Source: Flaccisagitta enflata (taxonomy: Eukaryota > Chaetognatha > Sagittoidea > Aphragmophora). From it: a DNA stretch of 64,000 bases. Position 1 is the first letter of the stretch, and each line of letters starts with the position of its first letter. Shown here in pieces: positions 1-7,724 of this stretch. The stretch lies in NCBI GenBank assembly GCA_965153355.1, contig OZ231126.1:68138001-68202000 (forward strand), read 5' to 3'. A program made the translations under genes and the position numbers. Under the pieces are notes generated by a model. It searched no databases and was not told the DNA's origin. It saw nothing but the letters and a program-made list of their open reading frames with translations.

Positions 1-325
1 AATATTTTTTTTCATCAAAGTACAGATAAATGAGTACTTTCAACAACAAAAGTCGAAAACTAGCAAAAAAAAAATATTTTCTAGTAGTTACAGCAAAGTT
101 TGCAGCACCATTAAAAAAATCAATCTTGAGAGTCCTAGAATCAAAGTGGTGGTGCTGCTGCTGCGGCAGCAGCAGCAGCCTGAATTCTGCAGCCCAACTG
201 CCCCATACCAAGGGTCATAGGTTGACCCTATAACCATTGTTCACTTCCATATAGTTAAATTTATATGTATTCATTTATTCAATATTGTCCCGAATTGTCC
301 CTGTCCCAAATAGCCCCCCCCCCTA
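1..325. other. Gene-free left edge
   Basis: No supportable gene. A CTG/CAG hairpin-forming run lies near 150-180 (three CTG-type triplets facing three CAG-type triplets around a short loop). The short reading frame across it has no recognisable features and is best treated as chance. Confidence 0.5.
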
Positions 326-879
326 TGTGGTCAGCAATACCCATTCCCCTGCTTTGCATGATTATGAAGTGAAGTGAGAGGAAACAGGGTAAGTCCTGTA
401 GAACACAGGGATACTTTCATTCGTCATTCCGTTTGTCACTCCGTCCATCCATCTGTCCCCCCCAAGCCCTCTCAGGCCTGAAATCTGCCCTTTCAGACCT
501 GAAATCTACCCTCTCAGGCCTGAAATCTGCCTTCTCAGGCCTTGAATCTGTGAGGGTAGTTTCCAGGCCTGAGAAGAAAGATTTCAGGCCTGAGAGGGCC
601 TTAGAGGATAGATTAAATGTCTGAGAGGGTAGATTCAGGCTTGAAGAGGGCAGTTTTCAGGCCTGAGAGGGTAAATTTCAGGCCTGATAGGGCAGATTTC
701 AGGCCTGAGAGGGCAGATTTCAGGCCTAAGAGGGCCTGAGGGGGATGCACGGACAAACGGAATGACAAATGAAAGTCCCCCTGTGTTCTACAGGAATTTG
801 TCCCCTTTGGGGCCGCTGCCCAAAAGAGAAAGAAGGAGAGAAAGTAAGAACAGGTCGCCCAAAGGCAATATGTGGTCAG
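326..879. repeat. Palindromic foldback repeat unit 1 with internal minisatellite
   Basis: The unit starts with a GTCAGCAATACCC-like end. A left arm with CCTGTAGAACACAGG and CATTCCGTTTGTC (about 396-440) is matched inverted by a right arm at about 755-822 ending in GGGGCCGCTGCCC. Between the arms runs a roughly 22-bp minisatellite, consensus near TCAGGCCTGAAATCTGCCC, which flips orientation at about 555. The same family recurs at 11070-12197 and 41917-42970, with fragments near 17275 and 60105. There is no coding capacity. The right end is cut by the BEL/Pao insertion at GTCAG. Confidence 0.8.
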
Positions 880-1432
880 TGTGAAGAACCGTAGAAAATA
901 CTGTCTCGTACCGTCATTAGGATCTTGCCGTCCACGCAACTTCCGACTGAAGATGCCACTTCCGGTTTGAATACGTCATCGCCACGCCAATCACGCCGAT
1001 AACGTCACTTCCGGTGGCGCTAGTCCCAACGTCAGTCTGTGGATGCTATCTCTAATCACTAGGTAAGAAAGTGTATTTAAACTATTATATACAGGAAGAG
1101 AAAGAGAGAGAACAGAAGAGAGAGGGGGGGGGAAATTGGTTAGAGCCTACCAACTAACTAGCTAGTGTGTATCATTAGTAACTACCTCAATCAATTCACA
1201 TCAATTGTCAACAAATGTAGCCAAGTACACTCACCACAGGTTCCACTGTAATCCCCAAAGTGCTTCCAGGTTGAATTGCTTGTTAAAATATACTGATAAA
1301 CTGAAAGAAAGAATGCATCCAGAGAATCAAGTATATCATCACAAGCGAATGAACAGTAACGCCAACGAGAGAACAATGAAATAAATCGCAGTACAAAGGC
1401 GCCAAATGCCAAAATATCAACGATATTCCACA
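880..1432 (-). repeat. 3' LTR of the BEL/Pao element
   Basis: 553 bp. In element orientation it begins TGTGGAATATCG and ends GGTTCTTCACA, giving TG...CA termini. It matches the right LTR base for base except one substitution and one extra G in the G-run near 1125. A TATATAA-like sequence at about 1084-1092 (minus strand) could be the promoter TATA box. Confidence 0.95.
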
Positions 1433-1443
1433 GTCCCCCCGTT
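1433..1443 (-). promoter_or_regulatory. Polypurine tract of the BEL/Pao element
   Basis: Directly before the 3' LTR the minus strand reads ACGGGGGGGAC. A purine run at this position is where plus-strand DNA synthesis is primed in LTR retroelements. Confidence 0.7.
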
Positions 1444-1511
1444 GGAATCCTATTCCAACCCAGTCACACCGTCCCGCCTCAAAAAAAAACGAGGAGAGAC
1501 CAAGGACCAAG

Positions 1512-3446
1512 TCACCTGAATGAGCGGACGAACGGACGGCGAGAGGAGCGGCGCGAGACGCGCCTAGCGACGCGAAGGCGCCGCGCCACGCTGCCCGTGT
1601 GGCTGCGGACCACGCTGCGCGTCCGGATCAGCGGCTGGCGGTTGTTGACGATGTTGCTGCTGCTGATGCCCATGACGCTGGCCACCGTGTCCGCGATGTC
1701 GAGGGCGAGATGCTGACGGCGACGAGGTGGCAACAGGTGCCATCGCTTCCGACGCCGCAGTGCGCCCCAACAAACACACCCCCCGAAAAAAATCTTCAAA
1801 ACTCGAGGGGGGGGTGGAGAACGACGCGTTGGGGAGGAAAGGCGTCGCCTCCCTGTATCGCCGCGATAGGTCCTCATCATCCATGGACTGGTTGGACCGG
1901 AAACCGCCGTGGTCGCGGCGCCAACCTCCACGGCCGCGGCCATTACCACGACCATTTCCACGTCCATTCTGTCGACGATGGTTCTGAGGGTTGGGAGACA
2001 GCGTCGGTGGGGGGACGGATGAGTCCGTCGCCGAAGCGGCAGCCATCGCCTTCCCCCCCTCCGGATGCTTCCCCTTTCTAGATGAAGATGAAGAAGACGA
2101 CGTCGGTGGGTCGGCCTTCGGAGTGGTTGCTGGCACACCCCCGGCAGCACCTCCTCCTCCTGCTTCTTCTTCTTCTTGGAGGGCTTTTCCCTCTCCTTCC
2201 TTTCTTTCGCCTTCTCTTTCATCTCCTTCTCCAACTCCTCCATTTCCCGCTGCATTCCTTCCAACTTCTCTTTCTTCTCCCGCTCAACCTCCGCCTTCAC
2301 CTCTTCCATTTGCTTCCTCTTCTCCTCAATCTGCTCCTTCAATCCATCTCTCTCCTCCTTATACTCCAGATGCCTCTTCCTCCTATTCTCCCTAAACTTT
2401 ATATTCTTCCTCTTCTGCCTCTCCTGCTTCTTCGTCATTCCTCCCCGCTCTCCTTCTTCCTCATCCTCCGCTCCTCCTCCCTCCCCCTGCCTACGCACCA
2501 CCACATCCTCCGCTTCCAAGTCCTTGGGCTCCGGCCCCACGTTCGCCACCGCCCCCGCACCACGCCACTCTGGAAGGAGGGGGCACCCCCACAATTGATT
2601 GGGCATTCTTACTGCCCTTTCCGGCCCTGCGTCACCCCTCGAATTCCACACCATCTCCCTCTTCCTCCACTTATCCATCTCCGCCGTCAACAACCCATCC
2701 AACTCCGCGATCCTCAGCTTCCCCTTCCTCTTCTTCGCGTCTTCCGTCGCCACCGCCTCCTTAAACCGCACCACCACCTCATGCTCCTCCATCGCCGAGT
2801 CGCCGCGCAAACACGGCCACCGCGGCGGCTCCCTCGTCTCCGGCTCCCACAGCCCATACGCCGTACACACCCCCGGCTTCTTCGCAAATCTCCGCATCGC
2901 CATCTTCACCTGCCCCTGACCACACCACAACAGCACCGACAGGTGACGCAGGCGCGAGCCCATCGCATGGCCGATCTTGTAGATGTCGAAACCATCCTCG
3001 ACCAGGATCCAGTCCATTTCGCCATCGACCTTGATCAGCTGGGCCATATAAACATTGGGGTAGCGTTTCTGACCGATATGGAAGAACACCAAGACCGCCA
3101 AATTGGTGGCCATGATGTCTCTCTGCGCTTCGGTCGAGAACTGCCACTCATCAAACTCTTCCGTCAACGCGTTGGAACCTCTACACATCCGGAAGGATCC
3201 CACCATGTCTCCTACTTCCGTCCTACTCTTCTTCTTCCTCTCCCCATCCTTCTCCACCGCCACCGCCAACTGCGGACCCCCTGGCAACACCAAATCACTA
3301 TTTCCATACTCCACCGGCACCTCCTCCGACTCCACCCTCCTCGGCTCCATCGCCTCATCCTCCATCTGCACCAAATCAAACTCGTATCCTCCTCCTAACG
3401 CCTCCTCACACTCCTCTCCAGTCACACTGACATGATGGGATGACAT
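1512..3446 (-). CDS. Extra ORF of the BEL/Pao element (coiled-coil and RGG protein, function unknown)
   Basis: A 644-residue frame starting MSSHHVSVTGEE, placed after pol and before the 3' LTR, where envelope genes sit in other LTR elements. I do not recognise it. Roughly residues 100-210 look globular (WQFSTEAQRD, YMAQLIKVDGEMDWILVEDG). Residues about 320-425 are a Lys/Glu-rich likely coiled coil. No signal peptide or membrane segment is visible, so it is not an obvious envelope. After about 2140 this frame turns into Arg-rich, unnatural-looking sequence, while the neighbouring frame (1564-2136) gives a Ser/Pro/Gly-rich tail with GRGNGRGNGRGRGG and QQQQHRQQ. A one-base slip in the AAG/GAG run near 2140-2165 would explain this, as would programmed frameshifting. 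An RNA-binding or nucleocapsid-like accessory role is a guess from the RGG tail. Confidence 0.7.
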   Translation of the reverse strand: MSSHHVSVTGEECEEALGGGYEFDLVQMEDEAMEPRRVESEEVPVEYGNSDLVLPGGPQLAVAVEKDGERKKKSRTEVGDMVGSFRMCRGSNALTEEFDEWQFSTEAQRDIMATNLAVLVFFHIGQKRYPNVYMAQLIKVDGEMDWILVEDGFDIYKIGHAMGSRLRHLSVLLWCGQGQVKMAMRRFAKKPGVCTAYGLWEPETREPPRWPCLRGDSAMEEHEVVVRFKEAVATEDAKKRKGKLRIAELDGLLTAEMDKWRKREMVWNSRGDAGPERAVRMPNQLWGCPLLPEWRGAGAVANVGPEPKDLEAEDVVVRRQGEGGGAEDEEEGERGGMTKKQERQKRKNIKFRENRRKRHLEYKEERDGLKEQIEEKRKQMEEVKAEVEREKKEKLEGMQREMEELEKEMKEKAKERKEREKPSKKKKKQEEEVLPGVCQQPLRRPTHRRRLLHLHLERGSIRRGGRRWLPLRRRTHPSPHRRCLPTLRTIVDRMDVEMVVVMAAAVEVGAATTAVSGPTSPWMMRTYRGDTGRRRLSSPTRRSPPPPRVLKIFFGGCVCWGALRRRKRWHLLPPRRRQHLALDIADTVASVMGISSSNIVNNRQPLIRTRSVVRSHTGSVARRLRVARRVSRRSSRRPFVRSFR

Positions 3447-3701
3447 TCTCTCCGGGATGTGGCGTCCACAACGATTGACGACAATGTAAAATATTGTTTT
3501 TAAGCGTGTTGACAATTGTTCAGAACTTTTCCTATAATACTTCAAACAAGGGGGCAAAAATTCAAATACAAAATCAAAATGGCATATCAAAAACATGGGG
3601 GCTGGGGCGGGTTGGGGGGGCACGAGGGGAACACACCTAAGGAGAAAAGGGCAAAAATAACAAGTATGCAAAATCCAATTGGAGCAATGTACTCGGCATA
3701 G

Positions 3702-4625
3702 TCACGCCGACAAACGAGCCGGGTCAAGTTCCAATCGGACCACTTTACTCCTGTCACGTGTAAATCTCTTCCCATTTGCCATTTTCACCACCACAGTCCG
3801 CACGACGTCGTCCCCATCGACCTCCGTGATGACGCCGGTGCGCCAATCTCCTCGTCGACACTGATCATCCACCAAGAGAACGACGTCGTCAATTTTCAAG
3901 TCTCTCTCCACCCTGCGCCATTTAGGTCGCGCCTGCAAGGCCGAGACATAGTCTCTTTTCCACCTTCTCCAAAAAGCATCGGCAATTGCGCGTGACTGGC
4001 GCCAAGTATAACGAAGCGCTTCAGCATCTGGAGGCGAGGGGGGCACAAGGTCGCAACCGGAAGACGCATATATTCCAGGGCAGAGAAAGTCAATTGGCCG
4101 CAGAGCCTGGATCCCCGGCTCATCACCCACGTAGGTAATCGGCCGTGAATTCATGGCCAGCTCTGCCTGGGCCAATACTGTTGCAAAAGTTTCGATGTGG
4201 AGATTGTCTTGGTTCAGTACGAACGCCAAATGTCTTTTTGCAGATTGAACCAAGCGTTCCCATACCCCACCTCGATGTGGTGCAACAGGTGGGTTGAATG
4301 TCCATTGTATGCCCGTCAGCCTTAACTCGGGTTTCGCGGACAAATTCCATGCTTCCATTTCCGCGCGCAGTTCTTTGTCGGACGCGGTGAAGTTGGTGCC
4401 ATTGTCCGAATACAAATGGCGAATCGCAGGGCGGCGAGCTTGAAACCGCAAGAGGGCGTCGATGAAGCAAGAGGCGCTCATGGATCTCAATATCTCGAAG
4501 TGCACCGCGCGGCACGCAAGGCAGGTAAAGAGCGCGACGTACACTTTGTGAGATGCTCTCCCGGCGATCTTGCAAGAAGCAGGTCCAAAAATATCCACCC
4601 CCGCGTTCTCGAAGGGCAAACACTT
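3702..4625 (-). CDS. BEL/Pao pol, integrase part
   Basis: About 307 residues in the same frame as the upstream pol segment but separated from it by TGA (4665-4667) and TAA (4626-4628). The DDE integrase residues are visible: Asp in AGVDIFGP, Asp in YSDNGTNF, Glu in GGVWERLV. The C-terminal segment WRTGVITEVDGDDVVRTV is the usual BEL/Pao integrase tail. There is no credible ATG at its 5' end, so it would be made only as part of a pol polyprotein. The zinc-binding Cys pair expected just upstream is visible only in another frame at about 4690-4715, which points to small indels here. Confidence 0.85.
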   Translation of the reverse strand, partial: KCLPFENAGVDIFGPASCKIAGRASHKVYVALFTCLACRAVHFEILRSMSASCFIDALLRFQARRPAIRHLYSDNGTNFTASDKELRAEMEAWNLSAKPELRLTGIQWTFNPPVAPHRGGVWERLVQSAKRHLAFVLNQDNLHIETFATVLAQAELAMNSRPITYVGDEPGIQALRPIDFLCPGIYASSGCDLVPPSPPDAEALRYTWRQSRAIADAFWRRWKRDYVSALQARPKWRRVERDLKIDDVVLLVDDQCRRGDWRTGVITEVDGDDVVRTVVVKMANGKRFTRDRSKVVRLELDPARLSA

Positions 4626-4664
4626 TTAGTCCTCACTTCCGGTAGTGGTGCCATCAGCTGACTT

Positions 4665-7600
4665 TCAGGCGTTTAAATTGTTTTTGACACTCCACACACG
4701 CACGCACGCGCGCGTCGAGCGTCCTTTCGTGATCCAAAAGCGGCGTCGCGATTCACCCAGTACTTGTTCCACGCCGGCGTGCAGTTGACGGAAGTGGATA
4801 GACCGGATCAAACACGCGACGGCCTCGCCATCGTGTGGGAGTATCATCGGATTTTTGGCGTCAAAGTCCAATTCCTCGTCACGCTGGAGTCGTCCTCTGC
4901 ACCGTAGCAAACCGGCGTCGTCAACGAAAGGGCATAACGCCGCCAATGGTGATTTTGCGGCGACTTTTTTGGCTCCAACCGGATCACATTGTTGCAACGA
5001 CTTAATCTCCGCGTGGAAGGCTTGGGATTGAATGGCGCTGACGATCAATCTTTCGGCGTCGGCCAATTCGACGCCGGTGGGCGCCCCAACTTTGTCGGCG
5101 TCGTTGTACAACGCCCGGCGTCGATTGCGGACAATGCACATCATGATCGTGCGCTTTAGCAGTGCGATGCGCCTCAATTTTCCCGTCCACGTCGCCACTT
5201 TCTCGCTGACGCGAATCACCCACGATTGAGGCGGCGTTCCTTTCGGCGTCGCCGTCGTCGCAAGGATGTGAGCGGGAAATGGGCGTGTCACGATCTGCTT
5301 CTTCGGCCATTCGTCTTCGCCTCGCCAAAGATAATCAGGGCCGTTGTGGAATTTGCCCCAATTTGGATCTTGGGCGAGCATCCCTTTGGACGAGTAGTCG
5401 GCTGGGTTGAGGTGGGTTGGTACCCACCTCCACTCCTCGACATTCGTAAGCGCCTGAATTTCAGAGAGACGATTAGCAAAGTAAACCTTGAACCTTGTTT
5501 CAGTGTCATTTAATTGCTTAATTACACATTCAGAATCGGTCCAATTTACATAACCATCATAACTCCCTGTTTCTTCAATAATGGTGGCGCGCATTCTGGC
5601 TGCGAGGCGTGCCGCTTGAAGCTCCAAGCGTGGCGTCGACTCCATGTGACCTGCTTCCACATCCTTCAGCGGCACCACGTGGGATTTGGAGCACACAATG
5701 GACACGTGGATCTCGCCATCTGGACCCTCGTAGCGGACGTAATACACGGCCCCATACGCCCGTCCACTCGCATCCGAAAACCCGTGGAGGACTTTTTTGC
5801 CGTCTTGCGTTTCCGGCGTCGCCGTCCATCTCGTGATGCGGAATGACTCCAAGAACTTGAAGCTTGCTTGCCATTCCACAAATTCGTTGAGGGACACGGT
5901 TGGAATGTCTTTGCTGTCCCAACTTTCGACGACGCGCAACACTTTTTGCAGAATTAGCCTTGCCCAGATCACGAATGGCTCCAAAAAACCCAGCGGATCA
6001 AATATGGACGCTATTAGTTTGAGCATTTGTCTTTTGGTCTGCACATTCAACTCGATCTTCGACTTATCTGGCAAAAAGGAAAAGGCATCGGCAGAAAAAG
6101 AGTATCTAAGGCCTAACAATTTCGTCGTGTCATCAGTGGCGCCGGATACATCCATTGGCGCCGCCGGCGCCGGATCCGTCGTATCGCCTTCAAGAACTTC
6201 CGGATGACTTGATCTCCACTTGCATAGATTCATGCCGGCGTCCTCGAGGGCGGCCGTGATGCCCACACGAAAGTCTTTAGCCACCTTGGTATTGCGCAGT
6301 GATTTTATCAGATCATCAATGTACATGTTCCTCATCACTGCCTGAACCACGAGAGGGCCATATTCAGCCGAATGCTGTTCCACGTGGTGTTGCAGGGTGA
6401 AGATCGCTACACAATTTGATGATTTTGCACCGAAGACGTGGCCGAGGAACTCATTCAGATCGATTTCCTCCATCTTTTCGTCGCGAAACCAGTAGTAACG
6501 GAAAAGTCCCGCGTCTTCTTCGGTGACATAAATCTCGTGGAAGTAATCCTTAATGTCCGCGCCCACAGCGACGGGGCCTTCACACCGGAAGCGCATCAAC
6601 ACGCCTCTGATGTCGTTGGCAAGCTGTGGTCCGTCCAAGAGCTGGTCGTTAAGGCTTGATCCACCCACTGCCGCTTTACAATCGTGGCAGATGCGGACTT
6701 GCCCGGGTTTACCGGGCTTGTCCGCCACATGGATTGGAATTGTCCATCTAGGTCGATCTGGTGGCATGTTGGCGTGCACATTTGGATCTATTCTCCTCAC
6801 GCGCCCTTTTTCCCAGAATTTGGCCATAGTTTCGAAAGTTATTCGGCGCCTCTCTGGGTCCCGCATTAACTGTTTTTTCAGACGAAATAAGCGGTCTAGG
6901 GCCATCGTTGGGGAATCCAAATTGTTTAGTGCATCGCAAGTTGCTTGCCTTCCACCTTTATGAAGGACTGGAGTCCGGTAGTGTTCCGTTTTCGGATCCC
7001 ACCTAATACCTTCCTTCATTTGGCGGATGGCAAATTTATCGCTGAGAGACATTTCTCGCTTATTTTCGTCCACTTTTTCAAATTCACCGGCATTTATTCT
7101 TTTTATGGTTTTTGCCAAATCTGAATCAATGCTGTGAAAGGAAGCAAAATTGCAAACAAAATATCGCGAGTCAGTGTTGTTTCTGGGGCCGATCAGACCG
7201 GCGCCAAGCGGCGTGGAAATTCCCATGGGTAATCCCTCGGCGCCTTTGTATGTCTCTCCGCCGATCCAGATTCGAGCGTGTTCCGCGCCGATTATTACGC
7301 CGATAGAGCATCCGTCGTCGCCATCCGGGAACGCAGGAAATTCCAGATCGACGAGATGCTCCATCCCGGCGGTATCCTCAGCGCGTGGTGGTCTATCGTC
7401 TTTCGATGCGATTATCTCCCCAAAGATGGCGTTGTTGAGAGTGATGCTGTAGCCGTTGGTGCCTTCAATCACCACGTCTGCCACCTCCCTCTCTCCTTCC
7501 ACCATCTTCTCAAGAGTGGTTATCGTCATCGTCGTTTTTCTCCCACTTAGTTTTAGTTTCTTACATAAGTCCTTCGACACGACGTGTCGGTTGGCGCCGC

Positions 7601-7724
7601 CATCCATCAACGCAAAAGTCTTAACTTTTCTTTCGCCATTCGTTACGTACAGCGGCAAGATCAACCTCCACGCTCCGTCGTCACCGCCAACTTTGAAGAC
7701 GGAGTTGGTCGAAGGCGCCTCATG
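4665..7724 (-). CDS. BEL/Pao pol, protease-reverse transcriptase-RNase H part
   Basis: An open frame of about 1019 residues continuing in the gag frame after the gag stop. Aspartic protease: LMDGGANRHVV near 7595. Reverse transcriptase: motif A around GADIKDYFHEI (about 6530-6565) and the catalytic YIDD (6312-6323). RNase H: GFSDASGRAYGAVYY near 5770 and WTDSECVI further on. It ends in the region of the integrase zinc finger, where the His pair HFRQLHAG is present but the frame then hits TGA. There is no ATG near the start, so expression would need readthrough of the gag TGA or a polyprotein in an intact relative. Domain order is normal for BEL/Pao. Confidence 0.92.
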   Translation of the reverse strand, partial: HEAPSTNSVFKVGGDDGAWRLILPLYVTNGERKVKTFALMDGGANRHVVSKDLCKKLKLSGRKTTMTITTLEKMVEGEREVADVVIEGTNGYSITLNNAIFGEIIASKDDRPPRAEDTAGMEHLVDLEFPAFPDGDDGCSIGVIIGAEHARIWIGGETYKGAEGLPMGISTPLGAGLIGPRNNTDSRYFVCNFASFHSIDSDLAKTIKRINAGEFEKVDENKREMSLSDKFAIRQMKEGIRWDPKTEHYRTPVLHKGGRQATCDALNNLDSPTMALDRLFRLKKQLMRDPERRRITFETMAKFWEKGRVRRIDPNVHANMPPDRPRWTIPIHVADKPGKPGQVRICHDCKAAVGGSSLNDQLLDGPQLANDIRGVLMRFRCEGPVAVGADIKDYFHEIYVTEEDAGLFRYYWFRDEKMEEIDLNEFLGHVFGAKSSNCVAIFTLQHHVEQHSAEYGPLVVQAVMRNMYIDDLIKSLRNTKVAKDFRVGITAALEDAGMNLCKWRSSHPEVLEGDTTDPAPAAPMDVSGATDDTTKLLGLRYSFSADAFSFLPDKSKIELNVQTKRQMLKLIASIFDPLGFLEPFVIWARLILQKVLRVVESWDSKDIPTVSLNEFVEWQASFKFLESFRITRWTATPETQDGKKVLHGFSDASGRAYGAVYYVRYEGPDGEIHVSIVCSKSHVVPLKDVEAGHMESTPRLELQAARLAARMRATIIEETGSYDGYVNWTDSECVIKQLNDTETRFKVYFANRLSEIQALTNVEEWRWVPTHLNPADYSSKGMLAQDPNWGKFHNGPDYLWRGEDEWPKKQIVTRPFPAHILATTATPKGTPPQSWVIRVSEKVATWTGKLRRIALLKRTIMMCIVRNRRRALYNDADKVGAPTGVELADAERLIVSAIQSQAFHAEIKSLQQCDPVGAKKVAAKSPLAALCPFVDDAGLLRCRGRLQRDEELDFDAKNPMILPHDGEAVACLIRSIHFRQLHAGVEQVLGESRRRFWITKGRSTRACVRVWSVKNNLNA

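Noticed and set aside
2082-3398. 438-residue plus-strand ORF rich in Leu, His and Pro
   Set aside because: It is antisense to the Lys/Glu/Arg-rich third ORF of the BEL/Pao element; its composition is the mirror of that coding sequence.
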